Shown: positions 1 to 6,600, counted from the first letter of the stretch. The stretch is DNA of 7,286 bases from Verrucomicrobiales bacterium (GCA_022424805.1 JAKMGR010000184.1:1-7286); one strand, 5' to 3'. Notes: generated from the sequence alone by a model not told the origin. Made by a program: numbers and translations.

Positions 1-1
1 G

Positions 2-1246
2 ATTCAGAACTTCACCTGGCCGCCGAATCGAGATCTGATCATGCTCGATAGGCTTTTGCCGACTCTGAAGGGAAAAGTTATACTTTGGTTAGGATTGTCA
101 AAACTGATACCTACCGAATTGCTCGCATCGATGCTCGGGGTTTCCAAAAAAGGAGGGACCGAAGAAGCAGTCCTGCTTTTCACCAGCGGAAGCTCTGGAG
201 ATCCGAAAGGCGTCGTGCTTTCGCACCGCAATCTGCTCGCGAACGTGAATCAGTTCGGCTCGCGGATCGACCTCAAGTCGACCGACAAGGTACTCGGCTG
301 TCTGCCCCTCTTCCACAGTCTCGGCTGCACCGTAACGATGTGGTATCCGCTCATAGAAGGTATCAGCGTCGTGACCTACCCGAGTCCGCTCGACGTTCCC
401 AAGCTGGCAGAACTCATCGAGGAGCATCAGATAAACCTCCTGCTCGCCACGCCGACCTTCCTCCGCGGTTACTTGCGCCGGGCGAAGAAAGAGCAACTGA
501 CCAGTCTCAAGATGGTAGTGACTGGAGCAGAGAAACTTCCGAAGAAAGTGGCAGAAACGTTCGAGGAGAAATTCGGACATCCCGTTCTCGAAGGCTATGG
601 CCTCACCGAGACCGCGCCGGTAACCAACTTCAACGTGCATGATCCAGGAGATCGCGGTGACGTGGACAAGCACCCGGTGATTCCGAATCGCCGCTTCGGA
701 TCGGTCGGCCTATTCATTCCGGGAATCGCAGTTCGCATCACTGACCCCGATACACACGAACCCTTGCCAATTCATTCCTCGGGAATGATCTGGTTGCGGG
801 GAGCCAATATTTTTGAAGGCTACCTGAACCAGCCTGACAAAACAGCCGAAGTCATGCAGAACGGATGGTTCATGACGGGCGATATCGGCCGTGTTGACGA
901 AGATGGTTTCCTCTACATCGAGGGTCGCCTTTCCCGCTTCTCCAAGATCGGCGGCGAGATGGTTCCTCACGAAACGGTCGAAGATCTCATCAACAAGGCA
1001 CTCGGCCTCGGAGAGGACGAGCGAAAGATTGCGATTGTCGGGGTGCCTGATGAGGCAAAGGGCGAGGCGCTGATTCTCCTCAGCTCAGATCCCGACATCG
1101 ACCTCCATGAACTTCGCGTAAAGCTGACCAAAGAGGGTATTCCCGCGCTTTGGATTCCAAAGAAAATGATCGACGTAGATGAGATTCCGATCCTCGCCTC
1201 GGGCAAGCTCGACATCAAAGGCTGCGATGCTCTCGCGAAGGCCTAA
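2..1246 (+). CDS. aas: Aas-like acyl-ACP/acyl-CoA synthetase (AMP-binding) domain, 5'-truncated
   Basis: This is the C-terminal part of an adenylate-forming enzyme that activates a fatty acid with ATP to an acyl-AMP and passes it to a carrier thiol. The frame is open to the left edge, so the start lies outside; the ATG at 41 is internal. Counting from that ATG, the P-loop TSGSSGDPKG begins at residue 48, EGYGLTET at 184, the ribose-binding Asp in MTGDIG is about 281, the hinge GRLSRFSKIGGEM follows, and the C-terminal lysine motif ASGKLD lies near the end. The run from LLFTSGS through LPLFHS, YPSPL, GAEKL and EGYG closely resembles the synthetase half of E. coli Aas (2-acylglycerophosphoethanolamine acyltransferase/acyl-ACP synthetase). 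In that family a PlsC acyltransferase domain, often with a transporter domain, precedes it, so lysophospholipid re-acylation is likely. That N-terminal part is not visible, so a stand-alone fatty acyl ligase remains possible. The C-terminus looks complete. Confidence 0.85.
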   Translation: MQNFTWPPNRDLIMLDRLLPTLKGKVILWLGLSKLIPTELLASMLGVSKKGGTEEAVLLFTSGSSGDPKGVVLSHRNLLANVNQFGSRIDLKSTDKVLGCLPLFHSLGCTVTMWYPLIEGISVVTYPSPLDVPKLAELIEEHQINLLLATPTFLRGYLRRAKKEQLTSLKMVVTGAEKLPKKVAETFEEKFGHPVLEGYGLTETAPVTNFNVHDPGDRGDVDKHPVIPNRRFGSVGLFIPGIAVRITDPDTHEPLPIHSSGMIWLRGANIFEGYLNQPDKTAEVMQNGWFMTGDIGRVDEDGFLYIEGRLSRFSKIGGEMVPHETVEDLINKALGLGEDERKIAIVGVPDEAKGEALILLSSDPDIDLHELRVKLTKEGIPALWIPKKMIDVDEIPILASGKLDIKGCDALAKA

Positions 1247-1597
1247 CATCGAGGCGATCGTAAGTGGCCAACCGGCAACTTCTTCCACAAACCAGCCTCC
1301 AATCAGAATTAGAATCAGGTATCCGGCGATTTTGAAACACTCGTCTGAAGATAGCGGCCAGACCCAGCGAACCGATTTCTCATCTTTTACGAAGAGCAGG
1401 GAAATCAGAAAGTAGCCGAAGAAGTCTGCAAAGATAATTGTGTCCAGCTTCGTCGCGAGTTCCGATTCCGACCGCTCTGTGACGACCAGCCAGATCACCC
1501 ATCCGCAAACTCCGATATAGGAAAGAAACTGGAAAATCTATCCCCACGGAATCGGTGGGTCAGGATTCTGCCAATGACGGCTTTCAGTTTCTTTCAT
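1085..1597 (-). pseudogene. Small three-helix membrane protein interrupted by an in-frame TAG
   Basis: Not recognised as a known family. Reading the minus strand from the ATG at 1597-1595 gives MKETESRHWQNPDPPIPWG, then TAG at 1540-1538, then in the same frame IFQFLSYIGVCGWVIWLVV and onward. After the stop there are three hydrophobic segments: the one just quoted, a second around TIIFADFFGYFLISLLFV, and a third around IAGYLILILIGGWF, separated by charged loops. The first helix begins immediately after the stop, and the next initiator (GTG at 1498-1496) lies inside it, so restarting would spoil the helix. This argues for a once-intact gene broken by one nonsense change, since TAG is one base from AAG, GAG and CAG. 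Beyond about 1247 the frame runs on to TGA at 1087-1085, antisense to the 3' end of the synthetase gene; that tail is probably not ancestral protein. A sequencing error or a chance open frame are the alternatives. Confidence 0.5.
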
Positions 1598-1672
1598 GGC
1601 AATGCTTAGTGACGCGGCACGCGAGAGGAATTTTCCAAAATACTTCGTGAGATTCGACGAACGAACGCGGTG

Positions 1673-1678
1673 TATAGT
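1673..1678 (+). promoter_or_regulatory. Candidate -10 box of the sigma/FecR operon
   Basis: TATAGT lies five nucleotides before the ATG of the sigma factor gene. A transcript started from it would begin at or next to the A of that ATG, giving a leaderless mRNA. This fits the absence of any Shine-Dalgarno sequence there. No good -35 hexamer is visible 16-18 nt upstream. A GGAATT at 1627-1632 resembles an ECF-type -35, but no convincing partner element follows at the right distance. Confidence 0.3.
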
Positions 1679-1683
1679 GGGAC

Positions 1684-2205
1684 ATGAAACGTGATACCGA
1701 AGAATTTATCGAACTGCTCACTGGCGCGCAGAGTGCCGTGTTCGGCTACATTCTCACGCTCTGCCACGACCACGCAAAGTCGCAAGACATTCTTCAAGAG
1801 ACCAATCTGACCCTCTGGCGAAAGGCGGATCACTTTGAGGAAGGGACAAACTTTACCGCCTGGGCATGCCGGACTGCCTACTTTCATGTACTCAATCACA
1901 GGCGAAAACTCAGCCGCGAACAACTCGTCTTTGACGAAGAAGTTCTCGACTACCTCGCCGAGAGGCAGGAGGAGCGCGCCGATTCCTCGCATGATCGCAT
2001 TTTTGCTCTTCGCAAGTGTATTGAAAAGCTCCCGGCTTCGCAAAAAGGACTCATCCAGAGGCGCTATGAGCCGGGCGCTTCGGTTCAGGATATTGCCGAG
2101 GAAGACGGGAAATCTGAAGGTGCCATTTCGCAAGCTCTCTACCGAATTCGCGCAGCGTTGCAGAGCTGCGTCGAAAAACGAATCGCAATGGAAGGACAGG
2201 CATGA
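1684..2205 (+). CDS. ECF-like RNA polymerase sigma factor, Rhodopirellula/Verrucomicrobium type
   Basis: This 173-residue protein directs RNA polymerase to a specific promoter set. Region sigma-2 spans about residues 10-77, including DILQETNLTLWRKAD (core binding) and FTAWACRTAYFHVLNHRRK (-10 recognition). Region sigma-4 spans about 105-163, with LPASQKGLIQRRY and the helix-turn-helix SVQDIAEEDGKSEGAISQAL (-35 recognition). There is no region 1 or 3, as expected for group 4 sigma factors, and the length is normal. The pattern matches the family typical of Planctomycetota and Verrucomicrobiota that is encoded next to FecR-like membrane proteins. The ATG start is supported by the N-terminus matching the family and by a TATAGT box just upstream. 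The stop overlaps the next start as ATGA, so the two proteins are translationally coupled, and the downstream protein is the probable anti-sigma regulator. The target promoters cannot be told from this window. Confidence 0.92.
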   Translation: MKRDTEEFIELLTGAQSAVFGYILTLCHDHAKSQDILQETNLTLWRKADHFEEGTNFTAWACRTAYFHVLNHRRKLSREQLVFDEEVLDYLAERQEERADSSHDRIFALRKCIEKLPASQKGLIQRRYEPGASVQDIAEEDGKSEGAISQALYRIRAALQSCVEKRIAMEGQA

Positions 2206-3764
2206 ACGAAAAAGAACGAATGCAACGCGTTGGGGAATTGACCTCAACCCTTCTTGACGGGTTACTAACTGAACCAGAAAAACAGGAGCTCAATGAGTTA
2301 CTGCGTGGCGATCCGGATACCTGCGAGCGCTATCTCGATCTTACCGAAACCCACGCCGCACTCGTCCATGACCACGTTGGCGACGATCTCCTGCCCGAGT
2401 TTTCGGAGGATAAGCATTCAGCAAAAAGGGTAATCCCTTTCCCAAAGATCTCATCCTTCGCAATCGCCGCTGCTGCTGCCGTTCTCCTGTTACTTGCCAA
2501 TGGAGCCATGATCTGGTTGGGAAACCCCAACCGCGCCGAGCCAACGACAGATGAAAACTGGGTTGCCGTGCTGAGTCGGGCTGTCGATGTGAAATGGGGA
2601 AATCGAACCGACTCACCTTCAGAAGGGGATGGCCTCAGGGCCGGAACGCTGCAACTCCAATCCGGGCTTGCTCAGATTGAGTTTTTCAGTGGAGCGTCCG
2701 TCATCGTCGAGGGCCCTGCCGAGCTGAAAATCGAGTCTGCCAACCTCATCGAATGCCGCAGCGGAAAACTTCGCGCCACCGTTCCGGAGCCAGCTCAGGG
2801 GTTCACGATCATCACTCCTGATTATCGCGTCGTGGACCTCGGGACCGAGTTTGCCCTCAGCGTCAGCCCGGACGGTCAAAGCGAACTCCACGTCGTCGAT
2901 GGAGAAGTCCGGGTCGATGATAATGAGGGACGAGAACTTCGAACCCTCGAAACCGGCAACGCGATCCGGTCCGAGTCCGGTGCGATTGAGATGGTCGACG
3001 GAGGAAGCTCCGCTTACATCGACCCGGAAGGTTTACGCGGCCTTGCCGAAGCTGATTGGCAGGTCAAATACGAAGCCTGGGAAAGCATTCGGGATTCTTT
3101 ACGCGACGATCCCGCGACGCTTGTCCTGTTTGATTTTGAGAATCAGAAACCATGGGATCGCGAACTGCAGAATCGCCGAGCCGACGGACCGAACGCTGCC
3201 ATTATCGGTGCACAATGGACCGAGGGTCGCTGGCCCGGCAAAGGTGCCATCGAGTTCAAGCGCATCACTGATCGGATCCGACTAAACATTCCTGGAGAAT
3301 TCGACGAACTCACCTTCGCGGCCCGCGTCCGCGTCGAGGGCCTTGATCGCTGGCTGAGCTCCCTGATGCTGACCGACAACTTTGACAGCGGTGAAGTTCA
3401 TTGGCAGATCAGCGACGAGGGTGAGATGATTCTGGGTGTCCAAACGGACAAAAAGGGAGGACCCAACACCTATTCCCCACCGGTGATCGGACCAAGCAAT
3501 CTCGGCCGCTGGATTCATGTTGCGACCACGGCAAATCGGACCACCGGCCGTGTCGCTCATTACTTCGACGGCAAGTTGGTGAAAGAGGAAATTCGCAAGG
3601 ACCTCACGAAATTCCGCATCGGTGATGCCGAGATCGGAAACTGGACTTCGGGAGGAAGCAGCCATCCGATCCGTTCACTCAACGGCCGCATGGACGAGTT
3701 TGCGATTCTCAAGCGCGCCCTGTCAGAAGAGGAGGTTCAACGTCTCCACGCGGCGGGCCAGTGA
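2202..3764 (+). CDS. FecR-domain and LamG-domain membrane protein, probable anti-sigma regulator
   Basis: A 520-residue single-pass membrane protein. Residues 1-60 are a helical cytoplasmic segment (ELTSTLLDGLLTEPEKQEL, then LLRGDPDTCERYLDLTETHAAL) of the kind found at the N-terminus of FecR-like anti-sigma proteins in this lineage; it has no zinc-finger HxxxCxxC motif. A transmembrane helix lies at about 85-106. Outside it comes a FecR-like beta domain at about 145-245 with the typical VVDLGTEFALSV and LHVVDGEVRV motifs. A LamG/concanavalin-like domain follows at about 306-515, with GRWIHVATT, HYFDGKLV and NGRMDEFAILKRALS. The likely role is to hold the upstream sigma factor and release it when the outer domain meets a signal, possibly a glycan; the ligand is inferred only. 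The start overlaps the sigma stop and has its own AAGGA at 2192-2196, five nucleotides upstream. The gene ends 12 nt from the convergent ispD stop. Confidence 0.88.
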   Translation: MNEKERMQRVGELTSTLLDGLLTEPEKQELNELLRGDPDTCERYLDLTETHAALVHDHVGDDLLPEFSEDKHSAKRVIPFPKISSFAIAAAAAVLLLLANGAMIWLGNPNRAEPTTDENWVAVLSRAVDVKWGNRTDSPSEGDGLRAGTLQLQSGLAQIEFFSGASVIVEGPAELKIESANLIECRSGKLRATVPEPAQGFTIITPDYRVVDLGTEFALSVSPDGQSELHVVDGEVRVDDNEGRELRTLETGNAIRSESGAIEMVDGGSSAYIDPEGLRGLAEADWQVKYEAWESIRDSLRDDPATLVLFDFENQKPWDRELQNRRADGPNAAIIGAQWTEGRWPGKGAIEFKRITDRIRLNIPGEFDELTFAARVRVEGLDRWLSSLMLTDNFDSGEVHWQISDEGEMILGVQTDKKGGPNTYSPPVIGPSNLGRWIHVATTANRTTGRVAHYFDGKLVKEEIRKDLTKFRIGDAEIGNWTSGGSSHPIRSLNGRMDEFAILKRALSEEEVQRLHAAGQ

Positions 3765-3776
3765 AAAACGTGACGC

Positions 3777-4451
3777 TTACCCGGCAATGACGGCCCGAGC
3801 CACGACAAGATCGCCCGGCACGGTGATCTTCGTATTCGGATCTGCATTTTCGACAAGGGAGACAGCGTGACCGATTGACTCGATCGCAGAAACTTCATCG
3901 GTCACGATTTGCCCGACTGCGAGCACGGAGTCGTAGGCTTTGCGCAGTAGCTCGACTTGAAAGATTTGCGGAGTCTCCATCGCCCAGAGATTCTCCCGGG
4001 AGACCGATTCGCAGACTTCGCCACTTTCGTTGCCCCGCTTCAGGGTATCCGCAACGCGATGGGCGAGAGTGGCGGCCCCGGTTTTTTCTGCCACTTCGGC
4101 ACAACGGGAAATGGCTTCTGCGGTAACGAGAGGTCGGGCTCCGTCATGAACCGCAACAAGATCGCAATCGTCGCCGACTCGGTCGAGACCGGCGGAGACA
4201 GAGAGATGCCTTTCTGCGCCGCCTTCGACGCATTCAATAAATTTGGGAATGCTGAGTCGGTTCGCAGCTTCGTAGATGTCGTTGTTCTTCTCCGCCGCCG
4301 TCACGACCCGGATCTCGGCAACATCGGGACAGGACTGAAATGCGAGGAGGGAGCGCACGAGAACAGTTTCGCCGCACAGATCGGCGAGGAGCTTGTCAAA
4401 ACCCATCCGGCGACTACTGCCGGCAGCAACGATGACAGCGGATATTTTCAT
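3777..4451 (-). CDS. ispD: 2-C-methyl-D-erythritol 4-phosphate cytidylyltransferase
   Basis: IspD joins CTP to 2-C-methyl-D-erythritol 4-phosphate to give CDP-methylerythritol in the cytoplasmic MEP route to isoprenoids. The 224-residue length is normal. Visible motifs, in order: the nucleotide-binding loop AAGSSRRMGFDKLL (residues 9-22, with Arg14/Arg15 and Lys20), VHDGARP (101-107), ADTLKR (134-139), SRENLW (151-156, matching the substrate-contacting DRNGLW of E. coli), ETPQIF (159-164), TDE (184-186), and Lys208 in the NTKITVPGDL segment. The loop has SSRRMG and KLL where many IspDs have GxGxRM and KQY/F, which recalls molybdenum-cofactor cytidylyltransferases, but the remaining motifs decide for IspD. 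The gene lies 84 nt downstream of the YqeY-like gene on the same strand and may be co-transcribed with it. No well-spaced Shine-Dalgarno precedes the ATG: AGAGG is only 2 nt away and AGGAG is 15 nt away. There is no room for a terminator before the convergent FecR gene. Confidence 0.93.
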   Translation of the reverse strand: MKISAVIVAAGSSRRMGFDKLLADLCGETVLVRSLLAFQSCPDVAEIRVVTAAEKNNDIYEAANRLSIPKFIECVEGGAERHLSVSAGLDRVGDDCDLVAVHDGARPLVTAEAISRCAEVAEKTGAATLAHRVADTLKRGNESGEVCESVSRENLWAMETPQIFQVELLRKAYDSVLAVGQIVTDEVSAIESIGHAVSLVENADPNTKITVPGDLVVARAVIAG

Positions 4452-4500
4452 AACCTCTTGACCATGCTCCTATTCTTTCTCCTGAAAATGCAGGATCAAG

Positions 4501-4524
4501 AGCATGACTAAGAGCAAGACTAAG
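4501..4524. repeat. Two tandem 12-bp units between the YqeY-like gene and ispD
   Basis: AGCATGACTAAG at 4501-4512 is followed directly by AGCAAGACTAAG at 4513-4524, 11 of 12 bases identical. The pair sits in the 84-nt gap between the YqeY-like stop and the ispD start. It may be simple replication slippage. No inverted symmetry or known operator is seen. Confidence 0.6.
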
Positions 4525-4535
4525 AAAATTGTTCG

Positions 4536-4991
4536 TTACCCCAGCTTACCCATCACAGCCTGCGACAAAGTCTTGCCATCAGCCCGTCCAGCGACTTTCT
4601 CCTGAACAATCTTCATGACCTGACCCATTTCTTTCCGAGACGTGGCACCCACTTCGGAGATTGCTGCATCAACGATGCCAGCGATTTCCTCTTCCGAAAG
4701 CGGTTCCGGAAGATATCCATTCAAAATCTTAATCTCCGCTTTTTCCTGATCAGCTAATTCATCGCGACCAGCCTTTTCGTATTGCTCGATCGAGTCCTGG
4801 CGTTTCTTCACTTCCTTGCGAACCACAGCCATCACTTCTGCATCTTCAAGCTCGGCATCAGCTCCACCTTTTTCGATGGCGGCATTTTTGATGTTGGATT
4901 TCAGCATCCGGATCGTGTTCAGAGCGAGCGTGTTTTTTTCACGCATCGCTGTTTTCATGTCCTCCGTAATCTGTTGGGATAATTCGCTCAT
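4536..4991 (-). CDS. GatB/YqeY-domain protein
   Basis: This 151-residue cytoplasmic protein matches the YqeY family in length and sequence. The N-terminus LSQQITEDMKTAMREKN, the segment ALNTIRMLKSNIKNAAIEKG, the charged stretch VVRKEVKKRQDSIEQYEKAGR, the central ILNGYLPEPLSEEE, and the end GRADGKTLSQAV are all typical. The family shares its fold with the tail domain of the GatB subunit of the tRNA amidotransferase, which binds tRNA, but the stand-alone protein has no settled role. The two helical halves are intact and no residues look lost. No Shine-Dalgarno precedes the ATG. The gene is divergent from the DUF3592-like gene, with only 34 nt between start codons, and ispD follows on the same strand. 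Confidence 0.92.
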   Translation of the reverse strand: MSELSQQITEDMKTAMREKNTLALNTIRMLKSNIKNAAIEKGGADAELEDAEVMAVVRKEVKKRQDSIEQYEKAGRDELADQEKAEIKILNGYLPEPLSEEEIAGIVDAAISEVGATSRKEMGQVMKIVQEKVAGRADGKTLSQAVMGKLG

Positions 4992-5025
4992 GCGCTAAGC
5001 TAGCCCCAATCAACTATTTCGCGAC
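4992..5025. promoter_or_regulatory. 34-nt divergent start region
   Basis: Only 34 nt separate the ATG of the YqeY-like gene (-) from the GTG of the DUF3592-like gene (+). Neither side has a Shine-Dalgarno sequence. Two full sigma-70 promoters with leaders cannot fit, so the promoters must reach into the opposite coding sequences, or the transcripts have very short or no leaders. No clear -10/-35 pair could be assigned. Confidence 0.35.
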
Positions 5026-5523
5026 GTGAAAAAAGATTCTCAAAAACCTTCCCAGCTAAGTGGCCGCATTTGGAAAATCGTCATGGGCCTCCTACTCGTG
5101 GTGGTAGGCTCCGTATTCGTAAATTACCTCTGGAGTGCCTACCAGCGTGCCGCAAAGATGGACTCGTGGATCGAAACTCCCTGCCAGATTGTATCCTCTT
5201 CGATCGACGATACCGGGCGCAATCAAAAGGGCCTGCCGAAATACACGCTCGAGGTGACTTACCTTTACATCTACGAAGGGAGAGAGCGAACCGGCGATCG
5301 CTTAAAGCGCCTGCCCTCAGAAGCAAGTGATCCCCGAAAAGTGAAGAGCAAACTGAAGAATCTCGAAGCCGGGAAAAGGACCGTCTGCTACGTCAATCCA
5401 GCAACACCAGATGACGTCGTCCTCAAAAAAGACACAAAGGCAGCGCTCTATTCGATCTGGTTCCCGTGCTTGTTCGTTGTTGGAGGATTGGGCATGATCG
5501 GCTCCGCTATCTTTCGACGATGA
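5026..5523 (+). CDS. DUF3592-like two-helix membrane protein
   Basis: A 165-residue protein of unknown function. It has a basic N-terminus, a transmembrane helix at about 15-37 (IWKIVMGLLLVVVGSVFVNY), a hydrophilic beta-rich middle, and a second helix at about 140-162 (LYSIWFPCLFVVGGLGMIGS) ending in RR. The middle region has the features of DUF3592 proteins: W-x-E-T-P-C at 48-53 followed by Q-I, a TYLYIYEG strand pair, and CYVNPATPDDVVL at 121-133. The start codon is GTG; no upstream alternative keeps the N-terminus short and basic. The stop overlaps the start of the next gene as ATGA, so the two are in one transcript and probably translationally coupled. The family is widespread and its role is not established, so none is assigned. 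Confidence 0.8.
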   Translation: MKKDSQKPSQLSGRIWKIVMGLLLVVVGSVFVNYLWSAYQRAAKMDSWIETPCQIVSSSIDDTGRNQKGLPKYTLEVTYLYIYEGRERTGDRLKRLPSEASDPRKVKSKLKNLEAGKRTVCYVNPATPDDVVLKKDTKAALYSIWFPCLFVVGGLGMIGSAIFRR

Positions 5524-6461
5524 AAACCGGACTCCTTCTCGACCGCGATTTTTGTGACCACGACCCGGGCGATCATCACCCGGAAGCTCCCGGACGGATC
5601 GAAGCGATTCTTGGAGAACTCAGCGAAGCGGGACTCGATGAATCCTGCGAGACGATCGAGGAGCGAATTGTCACCGACGACGAAGTGCTTCTCGCTCATA
5701 CTGACGGCTATCTAAAAACCGTCCTTCGCGAAATCGACGGCGGCTCGGGCCAACTCAGCACCGGCGATACGAATTTCGGGCCACAATCACTCCCTGTCGC
5801 GAGAAGAGCATCCGGCGGATTGCTGAACGCGGTTGATGAAGTGATCAAAGGGGAGCTCGACAACGCCTTCTGCGCGGTTCGCCCTCCCGGTCACCATGCC
5901 ACACCCGACCGCGGCATGGGCTTCTGCATTTTCAACAATGCAGCCGTCGCCGCGCGCTACGCGCAGGAAAAACATGGCCTCGAGCGGATCGCGATAATCG
6001 ATTGGGATGTGCACCACGGAAATGGCACGCAGGATATTTTTTACGAAGACGGGTGTGTTTTCTATTTTTCCACCCATCAGTCGCCCTGGTATCCGGGAAC
6101 TGGCGCGAAGGATGAAACCGGATCAGGAAAAGGACGTGACACCACTCTGAACGTCCCTCTCGCCTCCGGCAGCGGAATGGGAGAAATCGGTGCTGCCTTT
6201 CGTGGTCCGTTCACGGAAAAGATGAAAGACTTTCAGCCTGACTTGGTCATCATTTCCGCTGGATTCGATAGCCGGCTCGGAGATCCGCTGGGGCAACTCA
6301 CCTTGACCGACAACGACTTTGTCGACCTGACAAAAATCCTCATGGAAATGGCAGGAGAATTTGCGGAGGGACGCCTAGTTTCGGTTCTTGAAGGCGGATA
6401 CAATCAGGTGGGGCTCGCGAAGGCAGTACGGCACCATGTCGAGGCGCTGATGGGGAAGTGA
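5520..6461 (+). CDS. Histone deacetylase family (class II-like) zinc amidohydrolase
   Basis: A 313-residue cytoplasmic enzyme of the arginase/deacetylase fold, expected to remove acetyl or similar acyl groups from an amine. Key motifs are all present: RPPGHHA with the His pair at 125-126, the zinc ligands Asp163 and His165 in IDWDVHHGNGTQ, the third ligand Asp250 in SAGFDSRLGDPLG, and the catalytic Tyr294 in LEGGYN. GMGFCIFNNAAVAARYA (132-148) is also typical. Bacterial relatives act on acetylpolyamines, acetylated acetyl-CoA synthetase (AcuC) or unknown substrates; the substrate cannot be read from this window. The start at 5520 is preferred over the ATG at 5466, because MKTGLLLDRDFCDHDP is the family's usual N-terminus and the extra 18 codons lie wholly inside the upstream gene. 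It overlaps that gene's stop as ATGA. No intrinsic terminator follows; the next 240 nt hold a repeat cluster. Confidence 0.93.
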   Translation: MKTGLLLDRDFCDHDPGDHHPEAPGRIEAILGELSEAGLDESCETIEERIVTDDEVLLAHTDGYLKTVLREIDGGSGQLSTGDTNFGPQSLPVARRASGGLLNAVDEVIKGELDNAFCAVRPPGHHATPDRGMGFCIFNNAAVAARYAQEKHGLERIAIIDWDVHHGNGTQDIFYEDGCVFYFSTHQSPWYPGTGAKDETGSGKGRDTTLNVPLASGSGMGEIGAAFRGPFTEKMKDFQPDLVIISAGFDSRLGDPLGQLTLTDNDFVDLTKILMEMAGEFAEGRLVSVLEGGYNQVGLAKAVRHHVEALMGK

Positions 6462-6488
6462 CCGGGTTGGATGTCAGTGGTTTCGTGA

Positions 6489-6524
6489 GCGCATTTTTCG
6501 GGGTCACAGACCCTAGCTACAGGG
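6489..6524. repeat. Direct repeat copy A, with hairpin
   Basis: This is the first copy of an imperfect ~36-bp direct repeat. Its first 25 bases match 6613-6637 at 19 positions without gaps, with CACAGACCC identical in both. The following part (TAGCTACAGGG here, CGATTGTAAGGG in copy B) aligns with one gap. GGGTC-ACA-GACCC (6501-6513) folds into a five-pair hairpin with a three-base loop; CCCT and AGGG at 6511-6524 offer an alternative four-pair stem. No T-run follows, so it is not an intrinsic terminator. Confidence 0.6.
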
Positions 6525-6564
6525 AGCGTCGAAGTGAAGAAAGGGGCGATTTGAACTGGGAATG

Positions 6565-6589
6565 CTGTAGCTGGTCTCTTCGAGACCGG
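6565..6589. repeat. Inverted copy of the repeat core plus strong hairpin
   Basis: CTGTAGCTGGTC at 6565-6576 is the reverse complement of GACC..AGCTACAG in copy A (6509-6522), apart from two extra bases there. It runs into GGTCTC-TTC-GAGACC (6573-6587), a perfect six-pair hairpin that C6571-G6589 and T6572-G6588 extend to eight pairs. The sequence after it (ATTGGGTA) is not T-rich, so terminator function is unlikely. Confidence 0.6.
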
Positions 6590-6600
6590 ATTGGGTACTC

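Noticed and set aside
98..673. Minus-strand open frame (191 codons) within the synthetase gene
   Set aside because: It is a shadow of the well-conserved plus-strand AMP-binding domain, with no recognisable motifs of its own.
1538..1540. TAG read through as a recoded amino acid (such as pyrrolysine)
   Set aside because: No recoding element or associated genes are in the window; a nonsense mutation or sequencing error is far simpler.
1606..2247. Minus-strand open frame (213 codons) covering the sigma factor gene
   Set aside because: It is entirely antisense to a clear sigma factor and has no coherent protein character.
3777..4451. Molybdenum-cofactor cytidylyltransferase (MocA-like) instead of IspD
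   Set aside because: The first loop is similar, but VHDGARP, SRENLW, ETPQ, TDE and the late Lys in NTKIT are the IspD set.
3957..4511. Long plus-strand open frame (184 codons) across ispD
   Set aside because: It is the reverse of a gene with all IspD motifs; its own translation shows no family features and lies antisense throughout.
5466..5519. Upstream ATG giving an 18-residue extension of the deacylase
   Set aside because: The extension lies inside the DUF3592-like gene in another frame, and the family N-terminus begins at the ATG at 5520.
6571..6589. Intrinsic terminator after the deacylase gene
   Set aside because: The hairpin is good but no T-run follows it, and it lies over 100 nt past the stop codon within a repeat cluster.
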